From positions 372,001 through 436,000 of the forward strand of contig NZ_QGTL01000002.1 in NCBI RefSeq assembly GCF_003182135.1: DNA of 64,000 nt. The letters run 5' to 3'. Below are positions 17,983 to 27,122 of this stretch, in pieces. How positions within the stretch are numbered: the first letter of the stretch is position 1; each line of letters begins with the position of its first letter. The notes below the pieces were generated by a model. The model had not been told where the DNA came from. It worked only from the letters and a program-made list of their open reading frames with translations, and did no database searches. The position numbers and the translations under genes are program-made. Origin of the DNA: Nocardia neocaledoniensis (GTDB lineage Bacteria > Actinomycetota > Actinomycetes > Mycobacteriales > Mycobacteriaceae).

Positions 17983-18198
17983 TTACGCGATGGTGGCGAT
18001 CAGATCGCCCGCCTGCAGCACCTGGCCCGGCGTGACGTCGATCGAGGTGACATCTCCCTCGACCTCGGTGAGCACCGGGATCTCCATCTTCATCGACTCG
18101 AGCAGCACCAGGGTCTGATCGACCGTGACGTGCTCGCCCACCGAGACCTCGACAGCGAGCACGGTCGAAACCATCTCCGCGCGCACTTCTTCAGACAT
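17983..18198 (-). CDS. Biotin/lipoyl carrier protein (TB7.3-like)
   Basis: A 71-residue stand-alone biotinyl domain. LLESMKMEIPV contains the canonical M-K-M biotinylation site (Lys about residue 37). It would carry carboxyl groups for an acyl-CoA carboxylase-type enzyme, or act as an isolated carrier; the partner is not in this window. The length equals M. tuberculosis Rv3221c. The ATG at 18198 is selected by homology; a longer frame adds 25 unrelated residues. Confidence 0.9.
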   Translation of the reverse strand: MSEEVRAEMVSTVLAVEVSVGEHVTVDQTLVLLESMKMEIPVLTEVEGDVTSIDVTPGQVLQAGDLIATIA

Positions 18199-18318
18199 GG
18201 CACCCCGTTCAGGTAGTCGTTCGGCCCCCGCCGTGCGGTGCTGGCCGTATCCGCCGAAGCTACAGCCAACCACACGTGGAACAATGGCCGTCGATCAGAC
18301 CGAAGAAGGGAGCCACCT

Positions 18319-18393
18319 ATGGGTAAGCGTGGACGTAAGAAGCGCAGCCGCAAGGGCAACGCAGCCAACCACGGCAAGCGGCCCAACTCCTGA
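18319..18393 (+). CDS. Ribosomal protein bL37 (24 residues)
   Basis: A 24-codon gene, MGKRGRKKRSRKGN followed by AANHGKRPNS, which matches from memory the small basic protein bL37 found in cryo-EM maps of the mycobacterial 50S subunit. Fourteen of the 24 residues are Lys, Arg, His or Asn. AAGGGAG lies seven bases before the ATG and a strong hairpin terminator follows, so it is a complete monocistronic gene. It is divergent from the biotinyl carrier and convergent with rshA. It is easily missed because of its length. Confidence 0.88.
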   Translation: MGKRGRKKRSRKGNAANHGKRPNS

Positions 18394-18410
18394 GCCGCGC
18401 TCAGAAGCTG

Positions 18411-18442
18411 GAAAAGGGGCACCCGGACGGGTGCCCCTTTTC
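18411..18442. terminator. Terminator between bL37 gene and rshA
   Basis: A 14-bp perfect stem (18411-18424 with 18429-18442) with a 4-base loop, A4 at one end and T4 at the other, so it can work in both directions. Confidence 0.88.
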
Positions 18443-18460
18443 TGTGTCCGGTCCGAGTGC

Positions 18461-18739
18461 TCAGCCCTCGGTGGTCTCGATCCTGGTGACCGTGATCGAG
18501 CGGTGGATCTCCAGCTTCAACCGGTCGCGCAGACCCTCCGGCGCGTGCTCACCACCGCATTTGCGGCTGAGCAGGCTCTTGATCTTCTCCTCGATGCCGT
18601 AGGCCTCGATGCACGGACTGCAGTGGTCCATGTGCTCCTGGAGCCGGTCCCTGGTGGCCTGGTCGCATTCGCCGTCGAGCATGAGCCAGACGTCCGCGAG
18701 TACCGCGGTGCAGTCCATCTCCATATCGGGGTCGCTCAC
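18461..18739 (-). CDS. rshA: Zinc anti-sigma factor RshA (RsrA type)
   Basis: A 92-residue ZAS-family anti-sigma factor. HMDHCSPC gives the H-x3-C-x2-C motif (His36, Cys40, Cys43), with Cys10 as a further thiol. Under disulfide stress the zinc is lost, disulfides form and SigH is released. The GTG at 18739 overlaps the sigH stop by four bases (GTGA), so the pair is translationally coupled and co-regulated. Confidence 0.94.
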   Translation of the reverse strand: MSDPDMEMDCTAVLADVWLMLDGECDQATRDRLQEHMDHCSPCIEAYGIEEKIKSLLSRKCGGEHAPEGLRDRLKLEIHRSITVTRIETTEG

Positions 18740-19479
18740 TTGACTACCTCCTGGCGTTCCCCACGGTCGAATCCACGTTCGCGCGCCACATCGGCGAGCA
18801 AACCCTTGAGTTGTTTGCGGCCGCGATGCAGCCGGGACATCACGGTACCGATCGGGGTGCCCATGATGTCGGCGATTTCCTTGTACGGGAAACCTTCGAC
18901 GTCGGCGTAGTACACCGCCATCCGGAACTCCTCCGGCAGCTGCTGCAACGCGGCCTTGATCTCGTCGTCGGGCAGGGCGTCGAGCGCCTCCACCTCGGCC
19001 GAGCGCAGGCCCGTCGAGGAGTGCTCGGCGGTTGCCGCGAGCTGCCAGTCGGTGATCTCGTCGGTCGGGTACTGCGCGGGCTGGCGCTGCTTCTTGCGGT
19101 AGGAGTTGATGTAGGTGTTGGTCAGGATGCGGTAGAGCCAGGCGCGCAGATTGGTGCCCTCTTTGAAGGACTTGAATCCCTGGAACGCCTTGACATACGT
19201 CTCCTGCACCAGGTCCTCGGCGTCGGCCGGGTTCCTGGTCATCCGCAGGGCGGCGCCGTAGAGCTGGTCCAGCATCGGGAGCGCGTCGCGCTCGAACCGT
19301 GCCGCCAGCTCGGCTTCGTCGACTCCTGAGCCGGATGCCTCGGCAGGCACCACGTCATCGTCGCTCGTCACACCAATCCCTTCGATCGCCGTAGTCACCG
19401 AATCTACCGGCACCACGGAATCGAGCGGCAATCGCGCACCCCCGGGCGAGCTGGGACGCTCCTCGAGCAGCAGTGTCAC
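18736..19479 (-). CDS. sigH: ECF sigma factor SigH (SigR type)
   Basis: A 247-residue sigma factor controlling the thiol-oxidative and heat stress response. Region 2 ([24 protein letters not shown] and [24 protein letters not shown]) and region 4 ([25 protein letters not shown]) are nearly identical to mycobacterial SigH. The GTG at 19479 has AAGGAG about six bases upstream. It yields an N-terminal extension of some 70 residues before the conserved [12 protein letters not shown], longer than in M. tuberculosis SigH, so an internal start is possible. A SigH-type promoter lies upstream. Confidence 0.93.
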   Translation of the reverse strand: MTLLLEERPSSPGGARLPLDSVVPVDSVTTAIEGIGVTSDDDVVPAEASGSGVDEAELAARFERDALPMLDQLYGAALRMTRNPADAEDLVQETYVKAFQGFKSFKEGTNLRAWLYRILTNTYINSYRKKQRQPAQYPTDEITDWQLAATAEHSSTGLRSAEVEALDALPDDEIKAALQQLPEEFRMAVYYADVEGFPYKEIADIMGTPIGTVMSRLHRGRKQLKGLLADVARERGFDRGERQEVVK

Positions 19480-19525
19480 GCTCTCTCCTTCACGGGTCAC
19501 GGGCGGGTGTTCGTCATTCGTGTGC

Positions 19526-19551
19526 AACATGCACCCCCGGATCCGTGTTCC
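19526..19551 (-). promoter_or_regulatory. SigH-dependent promoter of sigH
   Basis: On the minus strand GGAAC (19551-19547), an 18-base spacer and GTT (19528-19526) exactly fit the SigH/SigR consensus GGAAC-N18-GTT. It lies about 47 bases before the sigH start, implying autoregulation. Confidence 0.75.
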
Positions 19552-19608
19552 CGGGCCGCGCGAAAATTGTTTGCCGCCCGGGTGCGGCGCGTGGTTACTG
19601 TGACGCCC

Positions 19609-20094
19609 ATGGCATCGACTCCGGCGATCAAGGCCCTCGCCGCCGCGGGGATCGCGCACCGCGTGCACAGCTACCACCACGATCCGCGCGCGGAATCCTT
19701 CGGCGACGAGGCGGTGGACGCCCTCGGCGCGGAGCTGGGCGTGCGGGCCGAGCAGATCTTCAAGACGCTGGTGATCGAGCTCTCCACCGGGGCGCTGGCG
19801 GTCGCCGTGCTGCCGGTGCCCGCCAAGTTGTCGCTGAAGGCGGCCGCGGCGGCGCTCGGGGCGCCGAAGGCCGCGATGGCGGACAAGACCAAGGCCGAGC
19901 GCACGACGGGGTACGTCCTCGGCGGGGTCAGCCCGCTCGGACAGCGCAAGAAGCTGCCCACCGTCGTCGACGCCTCGGCGCTGAGCTGGGACCGAGTGCT
20001 GTGCAGCGCGGGCAAGCGCGGCCTGGAGATCGAGCTCGCCCCCGCCGATCTGGTCCGCGCGGCCGGGGCCGTGACGGCGCCCGTCACGAGCTGA
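19609..20094 (+). CDS. ybaK: YbaK/EbsC-type Cys-tRNA(Pro) deacylase
   Basis: A 161-residue YbaK-family trans-editing protein that hydrolyses mischarged Cys-tRNA(Pro). Typical motifs are IFKTLVIE, the catalytic lysine in [11 protein letters not shown], and [19 protein letters not shown]. tuberculosis has Rv3224A/B at the corresponding place. The ATG at 19609 agrees with family starts. It is divergent from sigH; the 130-bp gap holds the SigH promoter on the other strand. Confidence 0.9.
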   Translation: MASTPAIKALAAAGIAHRVHSYHHDPRAESFGDEAVDALGAELGVRAEQIFKTLVIELSTGALAVAVLPVPAKLSLKAAAAALGAPKAAMADKTKAERTTGYVLGGVSPLGQRKKLPTVVDASALSWDRVLCSAGKRGLEIELAPADLVRAAGAVTAPVTS

Positions 20095-20185
20095 ACCGGC
20101 GCGGCAGCCATCCGATAGTGGTCCGGTTCCGAATTCACTGCGACGCATTCCGCGCCCGGTACGACCGATTCGACCCGAGGATGTG

Positions 20186-20506
20186 ATGCGAGAAATGTCC
20201 ACTCGTTCGACGATCGCCACCCTGTCCGGTGCTCTCGTCCTGACCTTCGGCGCCCTCGCCTTCGCCGCGCCGGCCACCGCCGTCCCCCCGGTCGCGCCCT
20301 CGGCGCCGACCGAGCCCGGCGACTACCCGCTCAACGGGCAGGGCACCCCGAAGAACTCCCCGCAGGCCGCGCCCCAGGAGGACGAGAAGGCCGAGAAGGC
20401 GGAGAAGCTCGGTGGCGGGGTCGCCACCGAACTGATCGACCTGGCCACCGGAATCATCAAGTGCGGACTGAACATCGCCACCGATTCGGTGCCCTGCAAG
20501 CTCTGA
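20186..20506 (+). CDS. Small secreted protein of unknown function
   Basis: A 106-residue protein with a signal peptide ([20 protein letters not shown], cleavage likely after the ATA-type site near residue 32). The mature part has a Pro-rich stretch, a short acidic-basic run ([10 protein letters not shown]), and a C-terminal segment with two cysteines ([17 protein letters not shown]) that could form a disulfide. I do not recognise the family. GAGG five bases before the ATG at 20186 sets the start; a GTG at 20183 and an ATG at 20195 are alternatives. Confidence 0.65.
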   Translation: MREMSTRSTIATLSGALVLTFGALAFAAPATAVPPVAPSAPTEPGDYPLNGQGTPKNSPQAAPQEDEKAEKAEKLGGGVATELIDLATGIIKCGLNIATDSVPCKL

Positions 20507-20521
20507 GCACGCCAAGCAGTA

Positions 20522-20551
20522 GGGCCGGACCAGCGACCGCTGGTCCGGCCC
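20522..20551. terminator. Terminator between secreted-protein gene and SRAP gene
   Basis: A 14-bp perfect stem (20522-20535 with 20538-20551) separated by two bases, between convergent genes. Confidence 0.75.
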
Positions 20552-20566
20552 CTCTGCTTTCGGTGA

Positions 20567-21349
20567 CTAGAACAGCGCGGGAGTGCCGCCCGTGGTGTCG
20601 GCGGGTTCGAGCAGTTCCGGGCCGTTGTTGCGCACGTTGTTGACCAGCGTGGAGACCGGCCGCGCCACGATCGCGTCCACCTCGGCAGGCGAGGCGCCGC
20701 TCAGCAGCTCGGCCGGGGCGGGCCGGTCCGGATCGAGCCAGGCGTCCCAGTGCTCGCGCGGCATCGGCAGCGGCATCCGGTCGTGGATGCGGGCCAGCTC
20801 GCCGATCGCGTCGGTGGTGAGGATGGTGCACGAGAGCAGCGGCGGGGCGTCGGGCACCTCGCGATCGCGCCACACCGACCAGAGCCCGGCCATGTACAAC
20901 CGTGATCCGTCGGCGTGCGACATGTAGAACGGCCGCTTCACGGCCTTGCCCTTGGCGGTCGGATCCGGCTCGACCAACCACTCGTACCAGCCGTCCATCG
21001 GCACCAGGCACCGCTTGTGCTTGGCCGAGTCACGGAACGAGGGCGCGGTGATCGCCTTGTCGGCGCGGGCGTTGAACAGCGGCTTGCCCTTGGCGGGGAC
21101 GCCCGGCTCCCCCGCCTTGGTCCAGGACGGGATGAGGCCCCAGCGCATCCGCCGCACGCGCAGGGCCGGATCGTCATCCGGGGCGCCGTGCTCGTGCCGT
21201 TCCACCACGGTCAGCACCTGGGTGGTCGGCGCCACGTTGTAGCTGACGGTGGACTCCTGCTGAGCCGCGTCGAGGTCGGTCTCGTCGATGGCGTCGAGGT
21301 CGGCCGCGAGGCGACCGGGGTTGGTGGTCGTCGCATATCGTCCGCACAT
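20567..21349 (-). CDS. SRAP-domain protein (YedK/HMCES, abasic-site shield)
   Basis: A 260-residue SOS-response-associated peptidase-like protein. The start MCGRY exposes Cys2, which crosslinks to abasic sites in single-stranded DNA after removal of Met1; YNVAPT, NARAD, MDGWYEW and RIHDRMP complete the conserved active-site set. It protects replication-associated abasic sites. It is divergent from aroA, as Rv3226c is from aroA in M. tuberculosis. The ATG at 21349 is fixed by the need for Cys at position 2. Confidence 0.94.
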   Translation of the reverse strand: MCGRYATTTNPGRLAADLDAIDETDLDAAQQESTVSYNVAPTTQVLTVVERHEHGAPDDDPALRVRRMRWGLIPSWTKAGEPGVPAKGKPLFNARADKAITAPSFRDSAKHKRCLVPMDGWYEWLVEPDPTAKGKAVKRPFYMSHADGSRLYMAGLWSVWRDREVPDAPPLLSCTILTTDAIGELARIHDRMPLPMPREHWDAWLDPDRPAPAELLSGASPAEVDAIVARPVSTLVNNVRNNGPELLEPADTTGGTPALF

Positions 21350-21443
21350 GAGGCCATCGTCGCACCAGCCGGTGACAAGTGCCGACCACGCCGAATTCAC
21401 CACCACCCGTGTGTCCCGGCCGCACATGCGCGAAGATGGGCGA

Positions 21444-22736
21444 GTGAGTTTCTGGCCAGCGCCCCACGTCGAGGTCCCCGTCCACGCGACCGTCACCCTG
21501 CCCGGTTCGAAATCCATCACCAACCGCGCGCTCATCCTCGCCGCACTGGCCGATGGCCCGTCCACCCTCACCGGTGCGCTGCGCAGCCGCGACACCGACC
21601 TGATGATCAAGGCTCTGCAGAGCCTCGGCACCGAGATCATCGGGGACGCCGAGACCCTCGAGGTCACCCCCGCCCCGCTGCGCAGCGCGGCGGTCGACTG
21701 CGGCCTGGCGGGCACCATCATGCGGTTCCTGCCGCCCGCCGCCGCGCTGGCGACCGGTGACGTCGCGTTCTTCGGTGACGAGCAGGCCAAGCACCGCCCG
21801 CTGACCACCATCCTCGACGCCCTGCGCAAGCTGGGCCTCGATGTCGACGGTGACGCCCTGCCGTTCGTCGTCCACGGCACCGGCAGCCTGCGCGGCGGCG
21901 CCGTCACCATCGACGCCTCCGGGTCCTCGCAGTTCGTCTCGGGCCTGCTGCTCTCCGCGGCGCGCTTCGACGAGGGCATCACCGTCCACCACGACGGCAA
22001 GCAGCTGCCCTCGATGCCGCACATCGAGATGACGGTGGAGATGCTGCGCCGCGCCGACGTGCGCGTGCACACCCCCGCCGATTCCCGCAGCGCGCAGACC
22101 TGGACGGTGGAGCCGGGCCCGATCCGCGCGGTCGACTGGGAGATCGAGCCCGACCTGTCCAACGCCACCCCGTTCCTGGCGGCCGCCGCGGTGACCGGCG
22201 GCGAGGTGAGCATCCCGATGTGGCCGCGCGGCACCACCCAGCCCGGTGACGTGATCCGCGAGATCCTGGTGCGGATGGGCGCCGAGGCCCGCATCTTCGA
22301 CGGCGTGCTCACCGTGCGCGGCCCGGAGCGCCTGGCAGGCATCGACATCGACCTGCACGACGTCGGCGAGCTCACCCCCACGGTCGCCGCCCTGGCCGCG
22401 CTGGCCGACTCCCCGTCCGTCCTGCGCGGCATCGCGCACCTGCGCGGCCACGAAACCGACCGCCTCGCGGCGCTGTCGGCGGAGATCAACCGGCTCGGCG
22501 GCGACGTCACCGAGACCGAGGACGGGCTCGAGATCGTGCCCGCCCCACTGCACGGCGGACAGTGGCACTCCTACGCCGATCACCGGATGGCCACCGCGGG
22601 CGCGATTCTGGGCCTGCGAGTGCCCGGCGTGGAGATCGAGGACATCGGCACCACGGCCAAGACGCTGCCGACCTTCGTCACCCTGTGGGAGCAGATGCTG
22701 GCACCCGCCTTATCGGGTGAGGGAGCGGCGCGCTGA
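21444..22736 (+). CDS. aroA: 3-phosphoshikimate 1-carboxyvinyltransferase (EPSP synthase)
   Basis: A 430-residue EPSP synthase, the sixth step of the shikimate pathway. [14 protein letters not shown] (about residues 19-32) binds phosphoenolpyruvate, [10 protein letters not shown] and the HETDRLAAL stretch are further family signatures. The GTG at 21444 gives VSFWPAPH, aligned with other aroA N-termini; an ATG at 21426 is possible. Its stop overlaps the putative CTG start of rsgA as CTGA. Confidence 0.95.
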   Translation: MSFWPAPHVEVPVHATVTLPGSKSITNRALILAALADGPSTLTGALRSRDTDLMIKALQSLGTEIIGDAETLEVTPAPLRSAAVDCGLAGTIMRFLPPAAALATGDVAFFGDEQAKHRPLTTILDALRKLGLDVDGDALPFVVHGTGSLRGGAVTIDASGSSQFVSGLLLSAARFDEGITVHHDGKQLPSMPHIEMTVEMLRRADVRVHTPADSRSAQTWTVEPGPIRAVDWEIEPDLSNATPFLAAAAVTGGEVSIPMWPRGTTQPGDVIREILVRMGAEARIFDGVLTVRGPERLAGIDIDLHDVGELTPTVAALAALADSPSVLRGIAHLRGHETDRLAALSAEINRLGGDVTETEDGLEIVPAPLHGGQWHSYADHRMATAGAILGLRVPGVEIEDIGTTAKTLPTFVTLWEQMLAPALSGEGAAR

Positions 22737-23734
22737 GCCGCCGCGGCCGCACCGCAGCCAGCTACGACGAATCCGATGTCCGGGTCCGTCCCGGCAAGGC
22801 CTCGCGTCCGCGCACCAAGACCCGCCCCCAGCACAGCGACGCCGAGGCCGCGATGGTGGTCGCGGTGGATCGCGGGCGCTGGGGGTGCGTGCTCGACGGT
22901 GACGCCGACCGGCGCATCGTCGCCATGCGCGCCAGGGAACTGGGGCGCACACCGATCGTGGTCGGCGATCAGGTCGACGTGGTCGGCGATCTGACGGGCA
23001 AACCCGACACGCTCGCCCGGATCGTGCGGGTCGCCGACCGCTCGACGGTGCTGCGCCGCACCGCCGACGACACCGATCCGTTCGAGCGGATCGTCGTCGC
23101 CAACGCCGAGCAGTTGTTCATCGTGGTGGCGCTCGCGGATCCGCCGCCGCGCACCGGCTTCGTCGAGCGGGCCATGGTGGCCGCCTACGCCGGCGGGCTG
23201 GAGCCGATCCTGGTGCTCACCAAACGGGATCTGGCCGCGGAATCCGAATTCGCTTCCGCCTTCGAGGGTTTGGACCTGAAGATCCTCTACGCAGGCATCG
23301 ACGATCCGATCGAGCCGGTGCGGGAGTTGCTCGACGACCGGCTCACCGCCCTCATCGGGCACTCCGGGGTCGGCAAGTCGACGATGGTGAATCGTCTTGT
23401 GCCCGATGCCTATCGGGCCGTGGGCGAGGTGTCCGGGGTCGGCAAGGGCAAGCACACTTCCACCCAGTCGGTGGCGCTACCGCTGCCCGACGGCGGCTGG
23501 GTGATCGACACGCCCGGCGTGCGCTCGTTCGGGCTGGCGCACATCACGCCCGACGACGTGATCGCCTCGTTCACCGATCTGGCCGACGCCATCGAGGACT
23601 GTCCGCGCGGCTGCACCCACCTGGGTCCACCCGCCGATCCCGAGTGCGCCCTGGACCAGCTCCCCGGCGCGGAACGGCGCGTCGCCGCGATCCGTCAGCT
23701 GCTCACCGCGTTGATCTCCAACGAGACGTATTAG
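22733..23734 (+). CDS. rsgA: Ribosome small-subunit GTPase RsgA, CTG start likely
   Basis: A 333-residue circularly permuted GTPase that checks late 30S maturation. The order is G4 (LTKRD), then G1 (GHSGVGKST), then DTPG, followed by a zinc site CPRGC-TH...EC. An internal ATG at 22853 would remove 40 residues including [19 protein letters not shown], which I recall as conserved in mycobacterial homologues. No ATG, GTG or TTG exists upstream in frame, a stop sits at 22718-22720, and GGGAG (22721-22725) lies seven bases before the CTG at 22733, which overlaps the aroA stop as CTGA. Confidence 0.9.
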   Translation: MSRRGRTAASYDESDVRVRPGKASRPRTKTRPQHSDAEAAMVVAVDRGRWGCVLDGDADRRIVAMRARELGRTPIVVGDQVDVVGDLTGKPDTLARIVRVADRSTVLRRTADDTDPFERIVVANAEQLFIVVALADPPPRTGFVERAMVAAYAGGLEPILVLTKRDLAAESEFASAFEGLDLKILYAGIDDPIEPVRELLDDRLTALIGHSGVGKSTMVNRLVPDAYRAVGEVSGVGKGKHTSTQSVALPLPDGGWVIDTPGVRSFGLAHITPDDVIASFTDLADAIEDCPRGCTHLGPPADPECALDQLPGAERRVAAIRQLLTALISNETY

Positions 23735-23760
23735 CAACCGTTTCCGCGCCGGGGCGGTGC

Positions 23761-24633
23761 TCAGAAGCCGAGCGAACCGAAGCCGCCACCGCCGTCCCCG
23801 CCACCGGGCTCGGGCTCGGTCGGCACCTCGGCCACGGTGACCACCTTGGTGGTGGACGAACTCGCCACGCCGCTGCGGCCGGAGAACGTCGCGCCGATGG
23901 TGTACGAGCCGGCCGCGCCGGGCGTCCAGACGAGCGAGGCCTTGCCGTTGGCGGCGACGGGGATGTCGCCGAGCACCTGGTCGCCCGCCTTGAACTGGAT
24001 CGTGCCGCCCGCGCCCGCCGGGGTGACGGTCGCCTCCAGCGTGACGGCTTTGCCGACCTGCGCGCCGGTGACCTCGGCGAGCGCGGTGTTCGACACCGCG
24101 TCGCTGGACACCGTGATCGCCGGGCCCTTGCCCTGATACGTGCCGTCGCCGAGCGAGCCGCCGTAGTGCATGGAGGTCGGCAGCGGAGTGTCGCGGGCGC
24201 AGTTCACGCCCACCTTGTACTGCACCTCGAAGGTCTGGGACTTCGGCTCGATGTTCGGATACACCGGGTACTTGGTGATGCCGAACTCGGCGCGCACCCA
24301 GTCCGAGGACGAGGTGTCGAGGGTGACGACGTCACCGCCCATCCTGGCCGAGCCCGCCACCGGCGTGAGGCAGGCGGGGTGCAGATCCTTGATGTTGTAG
24401 ATGTATTCGACCGGAATCCCGGTCCGCTCGAATTTCGTGGTCACGGTGATCGTGTCACCGACGACCGGTGTGGTGTTCGAGACGGTGCGGGTGAACTTGC
24501 TGTTCCCGTCGCTCCAGGTGATCGAGCCGGGTGCGGCCGCGGCCGTTCCCGGCATCGCCGCCACCGCGAAGCCCGCCGCCACCGCGAACACGGCCATCGA
24601 ACCGGCCGCCCGCTGCATTCTGCTGTCCACCAT
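23761..24633 (-). CDS. Secreted Ig-like-domain protein
   Basis: A 290-residue exported protein. The signal peptide (SMAVFAVAAGFAVAAMPGTAAAA) is followed by a beta-rich domain with two cysteines and a C-terminal bacterial Ig-like repeat (AVTLEATVTPAGAGGTIQF ... GSYTIGATFSG), and a Gly-rich tail. Nocardia genomes carry many such proteins; an adhesive or surface role is plausible but unproven. The ATG at 24633 has GGGAG upstream. It is the first gene after the conserved aroA-rsgA block. Confidence 0.75.
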   Translation of the reverse strand: MVDSRMQRAAGSMAVFAVAAGFAVAAMPGTAAAAPGSITWSDGNSKFTRTVSNTTPVVGDTITVTTKFERTGIPVEYIYNIKDLHPACLTPVAGSARMGGDVVTLDTSSSDWVRAEFGITKYPVYPNIEPKSQTFEVQYKVGVNCARDTPLPTSMHYGGSLGDGTYQGKGPAITVSSDAVSNTALAEVTGAQVGKAVTLEATVTPAGAGGTIQFKAGDQVLGDIPVAANGKASLVWTPGAAGSYTIGATFSGRSGVASSSTTKVVTVAEVPTEPEPGGGDGGGGFGSLGF

Positions 24634-24830
24634 CGTTGTCTCCCACATGGCCCCGGACGCCGCTCGACCCCGTCGTCGATGCGCTGTCGCGTCCGCGTGG
24701 CCAGCAGTAGATCACGGCAGGGTTCCCCGTGGACCAAATTCCGAAACATGTCTCAGTCAGATTGCGAATCAGCCTCACGTTCACGTACGTACCCGGTAAC
24801 GGACACTGCGCGCCGGTACCGTCTACCCCC

Positions 24831-25145
24831 ATGAAGCCACCGGCGATCGGTTATCTGCGCCGCGACATCTCGGGTGTCGCCCAATCCTGGGACGAAACGC
24901 AGATCCGTTCCCTAGCCGAACGTCTCGGCTACCGCTTCACCAAGACGGTCGTCTTCAGCGACCGCACGGTCGACCCCATCGGCCGCCTCCTCGACGTGGT
25001 CACCGCCTCCGAGGCCGCCGCCGTGGTCACCCCCACCCTTTCCCACCTCGACGGCTTCCCCGACCCCCTCCTCGCCGTCTGCGACCTCATCACCGTCACC
25101 CCCGAAACCACCCACCCCCGCACCGCCCCAGCCCTGCGCGCCTGA
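24831..25145 (+). CDS. Small resolvase-like protein, probably non-catalytic
   Basis: A 104-residue protein. IGYLRRDISG near the start, an ETQIRSLAERLGY helix and AAVVTPTLSHLDG recall the N-terminal catalytic fold of serine recombinases, but the Y-x-R-x-S catalytic spacing is altered and there is no DNA-binding domain. It is likely a repurposed or degenerate resolvase domain. A TACCGT box (24817-24822) eight bases before the ATG suggests a near-leaderless transcript. The gene is convergent with the next one, with a two-base gap. Confidence 0.5.
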   Translation: MKPPAIGYLRRDISGVAQSWDETQIRSLAERLGYRFTKTVVFSDRTVDPIGRLLDVVTASEAAAVVTPTLSHLDGFPDPLLAVCDLITVTPETTHPRTAPALRA

Positions 25146-25147
25146 CG

Positions 25148-25828
25148 TCAGCTCGGCGGCGCGGTCCAAGTTCCGCTGAGCTCCATGAGTTCTCGATAGG
25201 CCGCGGAGTCGGCGGCCAGACGCTGCGCGGCGGCGGCCAGCGTGGCCGGAGTGAAGTCACCCGCGCCGATCGTGGCCTGGTGCTCGACGGCTTCGTCGGC
25301 GAGCGCGACGAGCAGATCGGCGAGCCTGCCGATCTGCTGCTCGACCGAACTCGACCGCCGGCCGCCGAGGTGGTCGGTCATACCATCGGCGACGCCGAGC
25401 TGATGCAGCCGCGCCATCGACTGGGGCAGCCCACGGGTGCTGTCGGCGTCGACCCAGCCCTGTCGTTGAAGTTCGGACACCACATTCCAGGCCTGGCTCA
25501 GGCGATTCCACGCCGGTTGCAACCGGGGCGGCAATTGCGGAGCACGAACGGGCTCGGGACGTGGACCCGGCGGCCGCATCGGCACCGGTGGCGGAGCGGC
25601 ACGAACCGCCATGAGAGCGAAGCGACGCTCGAGCCCCTTGTCATGCCATTGCACACCGGCGCCGGGGAGGAGTCCGACGACCAGCGTCCCGAGCGCCGTG
25701 GCGGCGCGGTCGCTCTCCCCGATGGAGGGATCGATCGCTATCGAAATGCTCGCCGCGACGCACGCGACGAACCAGACCCCGGCGAGCACCCAGAGGAAGA
25801 CCACCGAACCCGAACGCCGATACCTCAT
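25148..25828 (-). CDS. Two-helix membrane protein of unknown function
   Basis: A 226-residue protein. Two N-terminal membrane helices (VVFLWVLAGVWFVACVAASI and ALGTLVVGLLPGAGVQW) lead into a Pro-rich linker (PPPVPMRPPGPRPEP) and a cytoplasmic helical domain of about 125 residues (LSQAWNVVSELQRQGW, IGRLADLLVALADEAVEH). I do not recognise the family. It is separated by 211 bp from the divergent EhpF-like gene. Confidence 0.6.
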   Translation of the reverse strand: MRYRRSGSVVFLWVLAGVWFVACVAASISIAIDPSIGESDRAATALGTLVVGLLPGAGVQWHDKGLERRFALMAVRAAPPPVPMRPPGPRPEPVRAPQLPPRLQPAWNRLSQAWNVVSELQRQGWVDADSTRGLPQSMARLHQLGVADGMTDHLGGRRSSSVEQQIGRLADLLVALADEAVEHQATIGAGDFTPATLAAAAQRLAADSAAYRELMELSGTWTAPPS

Positions 25829-26039
25829 CCTGCCCCCACGAGCCCGATCGATAACCTGCCGTCATTATGCCCCGCGGCCCGGACCACGATCGCCGCGATC
25901 GGGAGCGGATCTCCGGGCTCGGCATAGACCTTCCTATCGTCTGATCGACGTGGGTCGGCGCGGGCGTTGCGGAAGGTGGTGCGGCGCAACGATGAAGCTC
26001 GCAAAACGCCCATTGTTTGCGCACTCCGGAGGCTGTGCC

Positions 26040-27122
26040 ATGTGGTCCGACATACTCGAGCTGGACGCTGTCGACGTCGATCCCGACGACTACGTCCGGG
26101 CGGTGATGAGGTGGCATTTCGATGCCGAGACGGGGAGTCCGTACTGGCTACGGCGGGCCGAGGGGCTCGACTTCGATCCGCGGGTGGACGTGCGGACCTT
26201 CGATGATCTGCGGCTGTTCCCGAATGTGATCGACGAGTTCCGCACGGTCGCCGTCGAGGACCTCGTTCCACGCGGCCTGACCGGGGCGGATCGGGAGATC
26301 GCGGGAATCTTCGAGAGCGGCGGGACGACGGGGGCGCCGAAGCGGTTCGTGATGTTCGAGCCGTGGATGGAGTTCGCGCTGTCCTGGGACGAGCACCACT
26401 ACGCCGACCTCGGCCCGATGAACACCCTGGCGATCGCGCCGAGCGGCCCACACATGTTCGGCGAGTTCGCCACTCGCCGCGCCCGCAGGCACCAGGGGGT
26501 GAAGTTCACCGTCGACCTCGACCCGCGCTGGATCAAGCACCTGATCGGCTCCGGCGACACCGAGGGCGCCGACCGCTACGCCGAGCACCTCATCGACCAG
26601 GCCGCCGCGATCCTGACCACGCAGTCGGTGGGCATCCTCATCGCCACCCCGCCGCTGCTCGAACGCCTGGCCCGGCGCCCGGAACTGGTCGACGCCGTCC
26701 GCGAGCAGGTGGAATTCCTGTGCTGGAGCGGCGCCCACATGGACGCCGACACCCGAGAGATCCTGCGCCAGGAGGTCTTTCCCGGCATCCCCCTCAAAGG
26801 TCTGTACGGCAGCACCACCATTCTCGGCATGTCCCGCGAACGCGACGACGAGCGCGCGGACGGCCTCGCCGTGTTCGACACCCCGAGCCCGTTCATCGCG
26901 TTCCGCGTGGTCGACCCGGCCACCGGTGACGACCTCGCGCACGGCGAACGCGGCCAGGTCGTGATGAACCACCTCACCAAATACGCGCTGCTGCCCAACA
27001 ATCTGGAACGCGACACCGCCGTGTCCGCCGAACCCGCGCCGGGCGCCCTCGGCTGCGCGGTAGCCGATGTGCGCCCGGTGGCGACCTTCGCCGACAAGTC
27101 CGTCATCGAGGGGGTGTACTGA
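26040..27122 (+). CDS. EhpF-like acyl-adenylating enzyme (phenazine-type)
   Basis: A 360-residue ANL-superfamily adenylase that is shorter than usual acyl-CoA ligases. ESGGTTGAPKRFVMFE (about residues 86-101) is the AMP/phosphate loop and LKGLYGSTTILGM the adenine-binding region; the usual C-terminal lid domain is mostly missing, as in EhpF of the griseoluteate pathway. It would activate a carboxylic acid as an acyl-adenylate. GGAGG precedes the ATG at 26040. The stop overlaps the reductase start by one base (TGATG), so the two act together. Confidence 0.78.
   Translation: MWSDILELDAVDVDPDDYVRAVMRWHFDAETGSPYWLRRAEGLDFDPRVDVRTFDDLRLFPNVIDEFRTVAVEDLVPRGLTGADREIAGIFESGGTTGAPKRFVMFEPWMEFALSWDEHHYADLGPMNTLAIAPSGPHMFGEFATRRARRHQGVKFTVDLDPRWIKHLIGSGDTEGADRYAEHLIDQAAAILTTQSVGILIATPPLLERLARRPELVDAVREQVEFLCWSGAHMDADTREILRQEVFPGIPLKGLYGSTTILGMSRERDDERADGLAVFDTPSPFIAFRVVDPATGDDLAHGERGQVVMNHLTKYALLPNNLERDTAVSAEPAPGALGCAVADVRPVATFADKSVIEGVY

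Noticed and set aside
24831..25145. Integration module or mobile element remnant suggested by a resolvase-like protein
   Set aside because: No catalytic motif, inverted repeats, tRNA attachment site or phage genes nearby, and base composition is like the neighbours.
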